Positions 51,004 to 60,467 are shown, counted from the stretch's first letter. The stretch: DNA of 64,000 nucleotides from Alkalilimnicola ehrlichii (GCF_003399765.1 NZ_NFZV01000013.1:62001-126000), one strand, 5' to 3'. The notes: generated by a model from the letters alone, not told the origin. Numbers and translations are program-made.

Positions 51004-53591
51004 ATGGGGCGGCAAGCTGCGCAAATAAGAGCCATGCGAAAACGGGGCCGGCGGGATACGATGCTCGCGTGGTTAGTGCTTGTGCTTGGCGTTGCTCTGA
51101 GCATTGTCGGTTGGTATTGGACAAGCCAACTCGATCAACAGCAAATCGAAAGCCGCTTCCAATTCCGTGCTAACGACATTACCACGGCCCTGACGGATCG
51201 GATGAGCACCTATAAACAGGTGCTCAGAGGCGGTGCCGGCTTATTCGATACCGGCGCGGAGGTCGATCTCGACGCTTGGGCGCGCTATGTCCACAGGCAG
51301 CGGCTACGGAGGAACTTCCCGGGCATTCAGGGGGTGGGGTTTGCCGCGCTGGTGCCGGCTGCGCAGCTGGAGGAGCACGTTCTACGGGAAAGGCAGCAGG
51401 GGCGGCACGATTATGCGGTTTGGCCGGAAGGCGTACGCACCTTCTACGGACCGATTGTTTATCTCGAGCCGGACGATTGGCGGAACCGCCGCGCGATCGG
51501 TTATGACATGTTTAGCGATCCGGTGCGCCGCGAAGCGATGGTGCGGGCAGCCGATACCGGCGATAGTGCCTTGTCCGGAAGGGTGACCTTAGTGCAGGAA
51601 ACCGATGAGGATATACAGGCCGGATTCCTGCTATACCTTCCCGTCTACGCAGGCGGGGGAGTGCCGGACACCGTGGAGCAGCGCCGGCGCGATCTAATTG
51701 GCTGGATTTACAGTCCATTTCGTATGAACGATCTGATGCAAGGCTTGTTAGGGGCGACCCGGAGCGAAGTACGCTTGCGGATTTACGATGGGCTGGGGCG
51801 TAGCGAGCAAACCTTAATGTTCGATAGCCATCCGGAGCGTAATGACCGGGCTTTAGCCGGGCTAAGCCGAACCTCTGCCTTGTTGATCGACGGCCACCGT
51901 TGGACGGTTGAGCTAACGGCGTTGCCGGAATTCGCCCAGGCGGGGTGGTGGCGCCCCGGATTGGTTCTGACGGCCGGGTTTATATTAACACTGTCGGTTT
52001 TTGCGCTGATCTGGAGTATGGCCTCCACACGTGCTCGCGCCGTATCGCTGGCGGCTAGCATGACGACAGCCTTGAGACAGAGCGAAGAGCGCTTCCGCGT
52101 CGCGTTGGAAGATTCGAACATTGCCGTGTTTAGCCAGGATGCGGAACTGCGATATACCTGGATCTTCAATCCCGGACACGGGGTCGATCCCAACCGAGTG
52201 ATTGGGAAGACAGACTATCAACTTGCGATTCCGCCTAAATTGGTAGAACTCAAGGAAAACGTGCTGCGAGAGGGCGTCGGCTTGCATCAAGAGGTGGAGG
52301 CTAGCCTCTTCGGGCAGAAGTACGTTTTCGCGGTTACTCTGGAGCCGCTGCGCGATAATGGAGATATTGTCGGGTTAACGGCGGCGGCGGTTGATATCAC
52401 CTCGTTAAAGCAGGCCGAACGTAAGGTCAAGGAGAGCGAAGCACGATTCCGGACCATGTTCGAGCACGCGGCGGTGGGTATCATGCTCACTGACTGTACG
52501 CAGGGCGATCTCATTGCTGTTAACCCGGCATTCCAGCAGATGCTGGGCTACACGGAAACGGAACTGCGAGCGCTGCCATGGCGAGGGTTCGTCGCACCGG
52601 AAAGTCAGGTTTCGCTGGACTCGGTTGTGCACGCATTGCAGAGCAGTTCGGTGAATGTCTATAAGCGACAGGAGTATTACCTGCGAAAACAAGGCGAGCG
52701 TATCGTTGTCAGCCTCACGGCCTCATTGGTCTGGGGCACGGACGGCAAGCCTAAGTATGTGCTGTGGATGGCCGACGATGTCAGCGAGCTAAGAGCTGCC
52801 GAGGAGCGGGCTCGGCGCGCTTATCAAGAGCTTGAGCGCCGCGTGCACGAGCGTACGCAAGAACTACAGCACCGTACGGCGGAGCTGGAACGCTCGAATG
52901 CGGAGCTTGAGCAATTTGCCTATGTCGCGTCGCACGACTTGCAGGAGCCCTTGCGTACAGTCTCTAGCTTCGCGCAATTGCTGGAACGGCGTTATGCGCA
53001 TCGCCTAGATGCGCAAGCAGGTGAGTACCTAGGCTACATCGTGTCCGGCACATCGCGGATGCGAGCGATGATTCTGGATTTGCTGGCTTTATCGCGGGTA
53101 GGAGCCTGGCCGCCGCCGCCGTCGTCGGTCGATCTTAATCAGGTTGTCGAAGATGTCCGCGGGAATTTGCACCAGGCTGCGGAGGAAAGCAGCGCTAAAA
53201 TTCATTTTGCGCCGCTGCCGACTATTATTGGCGACTACGGCGAACTGGTACAGCTTTTTCAAAACTTGTTGGCTAATGCTATTAAGTTCCGTAGCGAGAG
53301 GCCGCCACGAATAGATGTAGGGGTGGTGGACGATGGTCCCGAGTGGCGATTCTTCGTTTGCGACAACGGCATCGGGATCGAAAAAGAACAACTGCAACGT
53401 GTTTTCATCATCTTTCACCGCCTCCACCATAAGGTAGAAGCGGAAGGGACCGGAATCGGTCTGGCGATATGCAAAAAATCGTTGCCAGACATGGTGGCCG
53501 CATCTGGGTCGAATCGACCTCAGGTCAAGGCTCATGCTTTTGGTTCACTCTGCCTAAATTCACCGAAGGCAGTACTGGCGATCGCGACTAG
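51004..53591 (+). CDS. CHASE-PAS-PAS sensor histidine kinase, apparent 3' frameshift
   Basis: A large membrane sensor kinase. A first membrane helix ([19 protein letters not shown]) is followed by a CHASE sensor domain ([24 protein letters not shown]), a second helix (about 315-340), two PAS domains, a coiled coil, the HisKA helix with phospho-His in [12 protein letters not shown], and an ATPase domain ([28 protein letters not shown]). As read, the end is wrong. Extending the six-A run at 53473-53478 to seven gives [20 protein letters not shown] and a stop at 53591. ATG 51004 has GAGAGGG upstream. There is no response-regulator gene nearby. Confidence 0.9.
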
Positions 53592-53714
53592 CCCTCGAAG
53601 TGCAGAGCGGTATCGCCAAGACGCGATGGTAACTGTCAACATCGGATCGATGTCGATAAAGCGTACGGTGCCTTGAAAAAACGGTGAGTTGTTCAGTGTT
53701 TCCTCAGTTAGGGT

Positions 53715-54338
53715 ATGATGGCGAGAGAAGCAGTGGATCGAGGGCCTATGACGGTTCGGGAACGGACGGCGTTGAGCCGAGATATCATCATAAATTGTGT
53801 CTGCGGGACTGTCTGGGATCCTAAACTCTCCAGTTTACCCGGGCTTACCCACGCTGCCGTGCTGGTGGGGTTGGTCGAGCGCAGCGGAGAATATAATGTG
53901 CTGCTCACCAAACGGACCGAGCATCTGCGCGATCATGCCGGCCAGATCAGCTTTCCCGGCGGCCGTATCGAAACCTCGGATGCCTCGCCCGAAGCTGCCG
54001 CTTTGCGGGAAGCGGAAGAAGAGGTGGGCTTGCAATCGAGTTATGTCGATATCGTTGGAAGATTGCCCGCGTACCGGCTTCGGACAGGGTATCTGGTTAA
54101 GCCTGTCGTGGGGTTTGTCGATGCATGCGCAAGCTTACAGCCGGACCCGTATGAGGTTGCGGAGATTTTCGAGGTGCCGTTGAGCTTTTTTCTCAACCCT
54201 GCTAATCATGAACTGCACCAGTTAGTGTACGAGGGGGAGCCGTTCTCGTTCTATGCAATGCCCTACCGGGATTACTATATTTGGGGGGCCACGGCGGCGA
54301 TTCTGCGCGAACTCTACGAGACACTTCGCAAAGTTTGA
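53715..54338 (+). CDS. CoA-diphosphatase-type Nudix hydrolase (NudL family)
   Basis: A Nudix hydrolase of about 207 residues. LLTKRTEHLRDHAGQISFPG is the NudL/PCD1 signature, followed by a Nudix box with ALREAEEEVGL. The family cuts coenzyme A and derivatives into 4'-phosphopantetheine and 3',5'-ADP. The start is unsure: ATG 53715, 53718 or 53748 (MTVRERTAL). Confidence 0.87.
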   Translation: MMAREAVDRGPMTVRERTALSRDIIINCVCGTVWDPKLSSLPGLTHAAVLVGLVERSGEYNVLLTKRTEHLRDHAGQISFPGGRIETSDASPEAAALREAEEEVGLQSSYVDIVGRLPAYRLRTGYLVKPVVGFVDACASLQPDPYEVAEIFEVPLSFFLNPANHELHQLVYEGEPFSFYAMPYRDYYIWGATAAILRELYETLRKV

Positions 54339-54502
54339 ACCTGGCAGGCTACTCGACTCCAGGTCATAGCGCCTATACTGAATAGCGTAAGCGAGTTGCC
54401 TTTCCGGGACGAGTAAGGCGCTCTTCGCTTATGGCTGCTTGAGGCAATTACATAGTCGTAATCAATTTGGATGATCGCGATTCGATGCAGGGAGCATTTA
54501 AG

Positions 54503-54907
54503 ATGGCTGAGGTAATGGGATACCAGTGGAGTTCCTGGCGGAAGTACCCGCGGGTGATTCCGGAGAAGGATCGGCCCGTGGTGGCCGAAGTGGACGACGC
54601 TATTACGCCGGCAGTGGTGGACGTGCGCGATATTAGCGAAGGCGGTATCGACTTAGAGCTCGCGGAAGATATGCCCGAGCAGTGCATCGACCAAGAATTG
54701 CCGTTGTCGGTGTCGTTGCCTGCTCCGATCAATAAAACAATCCGCGCCAGGGGGCGTGTCAGGCACATCGAAGGCCGACGGGTCGGGGTTCGCTTCGCCG
54801 AGTTGAAACCGACCGATGTAGATAGTCTTCGCGAGTACGTTCAGTATCTAAGCAAGAACGAGTCGTGGCTAACGAAGCTACGCCGCCGTTGGTGGGGCAA
54901 CTTCTAA
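54503..54907 (+). CDS. PilZ-domain protein
   Basis: A 134-residue protein that is mostly one PilZ domain. An RxxxR-type motif (WRKYPRV) and DISEGGIDLEL are the two cyclic di-GMP contact motifs, although the first lacks the usual second Arg (RKYPR). GGGAG eight bases before ATG 54503 supports this start. It may read the same second messenger as MshE. It stands alone between the Nudix and SelW-like genes. Confidence 0.8.
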   Translation: MAEVMGYQWSSWRKYPRVIPEKDRPVVAEVDDAITPAVVDVRDISEGGIDLELAEDMPEQCIDQELPLSVSLPAPINKTIRARGRVRHIEGRRVGVRFAELKPTDVDSLREYVQYLSKNESWLTKLRRRWWGNF

Positions 54908-55253
54908 GGACCAGAATGGTGCCCGGCGGAAGTCATTGACGCCTATAGGCGGGCCGGCGAACGGCCCGCTGAGCGGACAAATCGAAAAGCGAGCGGCCGC
55001 TAACCGCGAGCGTTTCATTCGCCGATCCGATACCGTTTTGTTCTGTCGGCGGAACCTCCATTATGCTCGCTTGGCTTCGCCGCACCGCCGCCTTCCTTAC
55101 GGCCTCTACTGCCGGATGTCGAGTAACTAGCGCATGCCATGTGTGCTGCTTCCCCTTCCTGTGTAATTCCTCTCCCTTTGCATCTGGCTACATGGGTACG
55201 CGTTAGCAATCGATCGCGTTATACTGCGCAGACAGGAACTTGAAAAAATACTT
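54908..55253. other. Intergenic region before the SelW-like gene (346 bases)
   Basis: No gene seen. An 8-bp hairpin (54949-54956 with 54962-54969), without a T tract, may end the pilZ transcript. The remainder is GC-rich, then T/C-rich before the next gene. No convincing promoter boxes. Confidence 0.4.
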
Positions 55254-55529
55254 ATGGCTAAGCCTAGAGTTGAGATTCGCTACTGTAGCCAATGTCGCTT
55301 TGTCTTGCGCGCCAGCTGGCTTGCACAGGAGCTTTTGTTTACGTTCTCAGACAGCCTAGGAGAGGTGGCGCTAGCGCCTGGTTCTGGTGGCATCTTCGAG
55401 GTGCTATTGGATGGGGAGCGGATATTTTCGCGAGCCGAGGCCGGGCGCTTTCCCGAATCGAAAGAACTCAAGCAGTTAATTCGGGACCGAATCGAGCCGG
55501 GGCGCGATTTGGGGCATAGCGATAGGTAA
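55254..55529 (+). CDS. SelW/Rdx-family thioredoxin-like protein
   Basis: A 91-residue protein of the SelT/SelW/SelH (Rdx) family. The redox motif YCSQCRFVLRASW near residue 10 has cysteine where selenoprotein W has selenocysteine. GEVALAPGSGGIFEV and FPESKELKQLIRD are family signatures. It probably acts in thiol redox chemistry; the partner is unknown. The neighbouring L,D-transpeptidase gene uses a catalytic cysteine, though any link is speculative. Confidence 0.9.
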   Translation: MAKPRVEIRYCSQCRFVLRASWLAQELLFTFSDSLGEVALAPGSGGIFEVLLDGERIFSRAEAGRFPESKELKQLIRDRIEPGRDLGHSDR

Positions 55530-55574
55530 GCGCTTAAGCGGTGGGCTGATCGACAGAGCAAAGCAGGTACGGCG

Positions 55575-56549
55575 GTGATCCGAACTGGCATGCAGAAATT
55601 TATGGTTTCGCTGGTGTTGGGTTGGTTTGCACAACTGGCGTCTGCTGCTACCTACCCGTTGCCGCCGGAAGGCGAGAGCCTGATAGGCGAAATTCGTTAT
55701 GTTGAGGTGCAAGAAGGCGAGACGCTGCTCGATATCGGCAGGCGCAACGGCCTAGGCTATTTGGAAATGCACCGCGCTAACCCCGGTATCGATATGTGGG
55801 TACCGGAGCCGGGCACGATAGTGACGTTGCCGACCATGCATATTCTGCCCGATGTGCCGAGGCAGGGGTTGGTGCTGAACGTAGCGGAAATGCGCTTGTA
55901 TTACTTTCCTAAGCCGTCGAACGGCGACGAAGCGGTGGTGGAAACGTACCCGGTTAGCGTCGGCCAAATGGACTGGTCGACGCCGCTAGGCGAGACGCAG
56001 GTCACGTTAAAATTGGAAAACCCGGCTTGGTATCCGCCGGCTTCCGTACGACAAGTTGCCGCCGAACGCGGCGAGGAGTTACCGCGGGTTGTACCGCCGG
56101 GCCCGAATAATCCTATCGGGGCCTACGCCATGCGCTTGGATATTCCGGGATATTTTATTCACGGGACAAACGAGCCTTGGCGGGTTGGGATGCGAGTGAC
56201 CCACGGCTGTATTCGGATGTATCCGGAAGATATCGAGCAATTATTCTACCGGGTTCCGGTCGGCACTTCCGTTCGAATCGTGAACGAGCCCTTCAAGGCT
56301 GCGTGGCGAGAGGGAACTCTGTACCTGCAAGCTCATCGGCCGCTGGAAGAAGACAGGCAGGCAATCGCCCGCGATGCGCGCCACGCTTATATGCCGGCGC
56401 TGGATGTAGTGGCGAACGCCCTGACAGGGAATGGCGATCATAGGGTCGATTATTATCGCATTCGGTATGTGCTTGAGCAGAAGTTGGGGATACCGATGCC
56501 GATCTCTCGTGCCGGGATGGGGGAGGGGGCTCAGCTTGCGCAGCAATAG
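55575..56549 (+). CDS. L,D-transpeptidase with LysM domain (ErfK/YbiS type)
   Basis: A periplasmic L,D-transpeptidase of 324 residues. After a signal peptide ending in LASA, a LysM-like domain (VEVQEGETLLDIGRRN) binds peptidoglycan. The YkuD domain has FIHGTNEPW and THGCIRM with the catalytic cysteine. Proteins of this layout attach Lpp to peptidoglycan (ErfK, YbiS, YcfS) or make 3-3 crosslinks. GTG 55575 or ATG 55590 are possible starts. An Lpp-like gene lies 1.1 kb downstream on the other strand. Confidence 0.9.
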   Translation: MIRTGMQKFMVSLVLGWFAQLASAATYPLPPEGESLIGEIRYVEVQEGETLLDIGRRNGLGYLEMHRANPGIDMWVPEPGTIVTLPTMHILPDVPRQGLVLNVAEMRLYYFPKPSNGDEAVVETYPVSVGQMDWSTPLGETQVTLKLENPAWYPPASVRQVAAERGEELPRVVPPGPNNPIGAYAMRLDIPGYFIHGTNEPWRVGMRVTHGCIRMYPEDIEQLFYRVPVGTSVRIVNEPFKAAWREGTLYLQAHRPLEEDRQAIARDARHAYMPALDVVANALTGNGDHRVDYYRIRYVLEQKLGIPMPISRAGMGEGAQLAQQ

Positions 56550-56589
56550 CGTGGCAGCGTAACGGTCACGATGTGATGTTTGCTACACA

Positions 56590-57612
56590 GGGAAATGGTT
56601 CATCTCGGTTTGGTGGGGTGGTTGTTTTCTGGTGTTGGGTTCTCGTGTCGGTGGTTTAATTTGGTGCGCTGCGCGCGGCTTATTTAGAAGGCGGGGTTCC
56701 GCCCCCGCACGGCGGGTTCCTTTTCTTGCTTGCCCAAGAAAAGGAACCAAAAGAAGGGCAGCCCGTTGTCTCGCCCCGCCTGCGGCGGGGTCCCCTGCGC
56801 TTCTCGGCTTCGAGCGGGGTCTGCCGACGGGCCATCCTTGGCCCGACGACAGACGCGCGGCGTCCCTGCCGCGCCCCTTCGGGCCTTTTCGCTCGAAGCC
56901 TGCGATGCTCGGCGAGCCAAAGGGCGAAGTAAGAGCGCTTCGTTCACAGACTCTCGACTCTTCAAACAACCGCACGTTGTTAACCGGTTTGGCGTTTGTG
57001 TCTTGGGAAAGCATTGATCGAAGGGGCTTACTCTTGCCCGTTGGCGCTGCCGAGCATCGCAGGGGCTTTCGGAAAAGGCCCCGTAGGGGTGGCCGCCAGG
57101 AACGGCGGCCATTCGACCGTCAGGCCAGGGGCGAGGCGGAAAGCGACAGGCGTCCGGTGGACGCCTGTCCCGCCGAGCGGGCGCACACGGATGTGCGCCC
57201 TGGGCTTTGGCGCGAAGCAGGATAGCGCAGCGACAAAGGCCTGTCGGGCGAACCCCGAAAGCACCGAGAAGCGCAGGGAACCCCGCGTAGCGGGGCAGCG
57301 CCTCCGGGTCGCCTTTCTTTTGGTTCCTTTTCTTTGGCGACGCAAAGACTCATTCGCCGGGAGCGAATGAGGTGCGCTAAGCGAGCCGAAGGCCGAAGAC
57401 CAGGGATGGTCTGAGCCAAAAGTAACTCGCCCAGGAGGGCGAAATAGGCCGTCGTTATGCATCACTATAGGCAATAGCGACTAAGCGCAGGCCCCAGACC
57501 CCGTGCAGGAGCGGGCCCCCGCCTTCTAAACCAACCGCGCGAAGCGCACCACACCAAACCACCAACACCAGAAAACAACTATCCCGCCAAACCGCGATGA
57601 AATCCCCCCCCA
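56590..57612. repeat. About 1 kb imperfect palindromic element
   Basis: The two ends are inverted copies. Left 56598-56705 (CATCTCGGTTTGGTGGGG, GTTGTTTTCTGGTGTTGG, TTTAGAAGGCGGGG) matches the reverse complement of 57490-57612 with small gaps. Nested inside, CAAGAAAAGGAACC (56735-56748) faces GGTTCCTTTTCTTTGG (57322-57337). Further in, CCTGCGATGCTCGGCG (56900-56915) faces CTGCCGAGCATCGCAGG (57048-57064). Local hairpins include a perfect 14-bp one (56715-56728 with 56735-56748) and stems around 57147-57164 and 57178-57202. Open frames run through it on both strands, but have arginine/proline-rich, unlike-protein sequence. Probably a non-coding, repeated genomic element. Confidence 0.82.
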
Positions 57613-57615
57613 AAA

Positions 57616-57647
57616 AACAACCCCACCGAAAGGGTGGGGCTTTTTTT
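57616..57647 (-). terminator. Terminator of the Lpp-like gene
   Basis: CCCCACC (57621-57627) and GGTGGGG (57633-57639) form the stem. An A-rich stretch on one side (T run on the minus strand) and seven T on the other make it potentially active on both strands. It lies 23 bases after the Lpp-like stop and just outside the palindromic element. Confidence 0.82.
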
Positions 57648-57662
57648 CGCGTGTCTTTGCGC

Positions 57663-57971
57663 TTATTTATACATGCCGCGCTCTAACATGCGCTCCTGCC
57701 GCTCAATAGCGCGCTCGGCAGTTTCTTGCGCCGCTTGGGCTAGGCCTTCGGCATTTTGTGCCATGCCTTGCGCTTCGGTAGCAGCATTCATGGCGGCTGC
57801 GGCCTCGGCTTTCGCTTCTTCGGCAAGTTGGTGTGCAGCAGCGGCATCGTCGCGTGCTTGCTCGACCATCGATTGCAGTTCGGCATCGGTGGTGGTGGCG
57901 CAACCCGCTGCCAGGCCAAGGGCAATCGCCAGTGCGGAAAGCTTGACAGTGCGATTGAAACTTTGCGACAT
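57663..57971 (-). CDS. Lpp/OprI-like alanine-rich outer-membrane lipoprotein
   Basis: A 102-residue lipoprotein. The signal peptide ends in LAAGC. The mature protein is an Ala/Glu/Gln-rich helix with heptad spacing (AAAAHQLAEEAKAEAAAAMN), the trimeric coiled coil of Braun lipoprotein and OprI. It ends in MYK, with the C-terminal lysine that L,D-transpeptidases join to peptidoglycan. A strong AAAAGGAGA lies before the ATG. It was probably abundant in the cell. Confidence 0.88.
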   Translation of the reverse strand: MSQSFNRTVKLSALAIALGLAAGCATTTDAELQSMVEQARDDAAAAHQLAEEAKAEAAAAMNAATEAQGMAQNAEGLAQAAQETAERAIERQERMLERGMYK

Positions 57972-58007
57972 CGACAGTCTCCTTTTCGTCGTTCGTATAG
58001 ACCTAAG

Positions 58008-58043
58008 ATCCTAAAATGCGGCGGGCTCGCTGCATTCTAGGAT
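58008..58043 (-). promoter_or_regulatory. Hairpin in the leader of the Lpp-like gene
   Basis: Arms 58008-58019 and 58032-58043 pair at 11 of 12 positions around a 12-base loop, 37-72 bases before the start. It may stabilise the mRNA. The rest of the 304-base gap 57972-58275 shows no gene; a TAGAAT sequence within the arm could instead be a -10 box. Confidence 0.4.
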
Positions 58044-58275
58044 GAACTGCTCACATAAGGAAGCGGAACTGTGTTAAGCGTTGCCGCCGCCTTTGTCGCG
58101 TTCGCCCCCCCAAGATTCCTTGTGATGACCTCGAACGCTACCCCCGCTTGGGAAACGGTATCATCTCCCGCCCGGAAAGCGTAAGCACCACTACTATAAC
58201 ACCTGAAGAATAAACTGAATAATCCGTTTGCGGATCGCAAGCTTGCGAGTAAAACGGAGGGGGACGACTCGATAG

Positions 58276-58836
58276 TTAGCGAATGACCACTCGCGTACCG
58301 ATACCGACGAGTTCGGCGAGGCGCTCGATTTGTTCGTTAGTAACGGCGACACAACCTCGGGTCCAGTCGAACAACTCATGGATGGAAGGGTCGCCGCGCC
58401 CGATGCCGTGTATGCCAATATTGCCGCCTAGTACCGTATCCTGCGGCGGGTATCCGGTTCGGTGCAAGTGTTCTCTAAAGTCTAGGTAGTCGTCGAAGCT
58501 GATCAGGCCTTTGTCGAGAGCATCGCGAGCATGCCCCAGGGTAGGATAGTTAATGCCGAGAAATATGTGAAAGCGGCTGGTCGAATTGATGCGGTCGACA
58601 CGGAATTCGCCCAGCGGCGTCGTCCGGTCGCCTAGCAGGCGCGCATGAGCCGTGCCTCGCATTCCGACCGCGACCGGGGCAAAGCGGGCGAGTTCTTGTT
58701 CGCCGTCATAGACTTTCGCCTGACGCTGTTGGGTATCGATCAGTACCCAGCGCTCGGCCATGACACTCATGGGCGCCATTCCGATGAGCGCGAACGATAA
58801 CAGAAGACACAACAGGCGCAGCGTCGGCGGAGTCAT
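58276..58836 (-). CDS. L,D-transpeptidase family protein (YkuD)
   Basis: A 186-residue exported YkuD protein without LysM. The signal peptide ends near SVMAERW. Conserved segments are VLIDTQQRQAKVYDG, TPLGEFRVDRINSTSRF, IGIHGIGRG and TRGCVAVTN with the catalytic cysteine. Similar short forms (YafK/DpaA-like) include the amidase that releases Lpp from peptidoglycan, so it could act against the neighbouring Lpp-like protein rather than attach it. It lies 12 bases after the glutaredoxin-like gene, on the same strand. Confidence 0.87.
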   Translation of the reverse strand: MTPPTLRLLCLLLSFALIGMAPMSVMAERWVLIDTQQRQAKVYDGEQELARFAPVAVGMRGTAHARLLGDRTTPLGEFRVDRINSTSRFHIFLGINYPTLGHARDALDKGLISFDDYLDFREHLHRTGYPPQDTVLGGNIGIHGIGRGDPSIHELFDWTRGCVAVTNEQIERLAELVGIGTRVVIR

Positions 58837-58848
58837 AGCATTATTCGT

Positions 58849-59082
58849 TTATAGAAGTTGTTGTATTTGTTCTATGTCGAAAGGCCAGCTCAGTTCATCC
58901 TCGCCGATGCTCGAGCGCAATACCGGGATGCTTGTCGCATAACGAGCTTCCAGTTGTTCGTCATCGAGAATATCGACTTCCACCAGGTCTATAGAGTTAC
59001 CTAAGGCCTCAAAGACACGTTCGCGAGCTTGCTCGCATAAGTGACAGCCGTCGGTGCCGTACAGGATTAATTGTTTGGTCAT
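58849..59082 (-). CDS. Glutaredoxin-like protein (DUF836 type)
   Basis: A 77-residue thioredoxin-fold protein. LILYGTDGCHLCEQAR has the CxxC redox motif, and SIPVLRS carries the cis-proline. ATG 59082 gives the family-typical N-terminus; a longer start would add MYQAEH. Function is unknown beyond probable thiol redox. It leads a two-gene unit with the YkuD protein. Confidence 0.85.
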   Translation of the reverse strand: MTKQLILYGTDGCHLCEQARERVFEALGNSIDLVEVDILDDEQLEARYATSIPVLRSSIGEDELSWPFDIEQIQQLL

Positions 59083-59306
59083 ATGCTCGGCCTGATACAA
59101 GGAAAACAGTTCTGCCTATTATAACGACTGTCGTACACGGAAAATGAGTGGGTTGTCGGCACACCCGAAACTGAGGGGGCGTCGTTTCTTTGCTGCGCGT
59201 TGATAGGCTGATTGTCGTAGCGGGGGTGTGTAAACTACCTCGCCAGTACGGTAATAGCCCGATTTGGAAACAACGGCATATACGTCGTTCCGTGTTCGAA
59301 GTAAGG

Positions 59307-59338
59307 CGATCAGGGCCTGCCAAGCAGGCGCCTGATCG
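59307..59338 (+). promoter_or_regulatory. Hairpin in the leader of the dihydrouridine synthase gene
   Basis: CGATCAGG plus GCCTGC (59307-59320) pairs with GCAGGC, a one-base bulge, and CCTGATCG (59324-59338) over a CAA loop. This gives 14 pairs ending 53 bases before the start. The rest of 59083-59390 has no gene and should hold the divergent promoters. Confidence 0.45.
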
Positions 59339-59390
59339 GCACCGAGGGCGGGTTGCGGTAGTGCTTTCGTTGCGGGTAACGGAGAGGAAT

Positions 59391-60359
59391 GTGGCAGAAT
59401 CTAGTGGGCAGTTCGAGCATCCCAAACGGTTGGATCGTCGTCTATCCGTGGCTCCTATGATGGATTGGACGGACCGGCACGATCGGCGCTTTTTACGCCT
59501 CTGCGCGCCGCATACGCTGCTGTACACGGAAATGGTAACGGCCGGGGCGATCGTCTATGGCGATATCGAGCGGCATCTGCGCTTTAACGCCGAGGAGCAT
59601 CCGGTTGCCGTGCAGTTCGGCGGCTCCGAACCGGAGCAACTGGCGGTGTGCGCCCGCGCAGCCGAGGCGTACGGTTACGATGAGGTTAATCTCAACGTCG
59701 GTTGTCCCAGCGACCGGGTACAGGCCGGGCGTTTCGGCGCTTGTTTGATGGCCGAGCCACGGCTGGTTGCCGATTGCGTAGCAGCGATGCGGGAGGCTAC
59801 CCGTTTACCGGTAACCGTGAAATCGCGAATCGGAATCGACGACCGAGACAGCTACGAGCATTTGCTGCAATTCGTCGAGCAAGTGAGCGATGCGGGGTGC
59901 CGAACCTTTATCGTGCATGCACGCAAGGCATGGCTGCAAGGCCTGAGCCCAAAACAAAACCGTGAAATCCCGCCGCTGGATTATCCGCGCGTCTATCGTC
60001 TAAAGCAGGACTTTCCGGAGCTGGAAATCATTATCAACGGTGGTATCCGGCAATTATCCGAGATAAGCGAGCATATCAAGTCGGTAGACGGCGTTATGAT
60101 CGGTCGCGAAGCCTACGCCAACCCGTGGGCTCTGGCGCAATGGGATGCCGCCTTATGGAATGTTCGGGTGCCTCGTACCCGGCATCAGGTTATCCGCGAC
60201 TTTATGCCGTATATAGAGCAGGAATTGTTAGCGGGCACTAAGCTGTCCAATATTACTCGCCATATTCTGGGCCTGTTCCAGGGCGTTCCGGGAGCAAAGG
60301 CATGGCGCCGTCACTTGAGCGAAAATGCCTGGCGCGTGGGGCGGGAATCGAAGTCGTAG
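59391..60359 (+). CDS. dusA: tRNA-dihydrouridine synthase A
   Basis: DusA reduces U20/U20a in tRNA with FMN. The N-terminal [19 protein letters not shown] is the DusA form. The catalytic Cys lies in [40 protein letters not shown] and IIINGGI (FMN phosphate) follow. GTG 59391 with GGAGAGG upstream gives 322 residues; open codons further upstream lack conservation. Confidence 0.94.
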   Translation: MAESSGQFEHPKRLDRRLSVAPMMDWTDRHDRRFLRLCAPHTLLYTEMVTAGAIVYGDIERHLRFNAEEHPVAVQFGGSEPEQLAVCARAAEAYGYDEVNLNVGCPSDRVQAGRFGACLMAEPRLVADCVAAMREATRLPVTVKSRIGIDDRDSYEHLLQFVEQVSDAGCRTFIVHARKAWLQGLSPKQNREIPPLDYPRVYRLKQDFPELEIIINGGIRQLSEISEHIKSVDGVMIGREAYANPWALAQWDAALWNVRVPRTRHQVIRDFMPYIEQELLAGTKLSNITRHILGLFQGVPGAKAWRRHLSENAWRVGRESKS

Positions 60360-60467
60360 AAGCTGCGCTTGCCTGCGTGCCTGAGGCGCGCTGCGAAGCC
60401 GCCTGAGAGGTAGGCACCGCCGCCCGCGTTTTCGTTATCCTGAGAGTGGGCCTCTTGGTTAGAGGCC

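Noticed and set aside
24494-53478. Programmed -1 frameshifting or RNA-polymerase slippage as the cause of the broken frames
   Set aside because: Several sites have runs of only one to three bases (lpxA, ftsB, hydrolase, ndh), far too short for slippage, and no downstream stimulatory structure was evident.
55015-55209. 64-residue minus-strand frame between pilZ and selW genes
   Set aside because: Low-complexity Gly/Arg/Lys sequence with no ribosome-binding site or homology-like features.
56632-57474. Several protein genes of 70-200 residues inside the palindrome
   Set aside because: Frames on both strands are open through GC-rich repeat DNA, with arginine/proline-rich translations and no ribosome-binding sites or recognisable domains.
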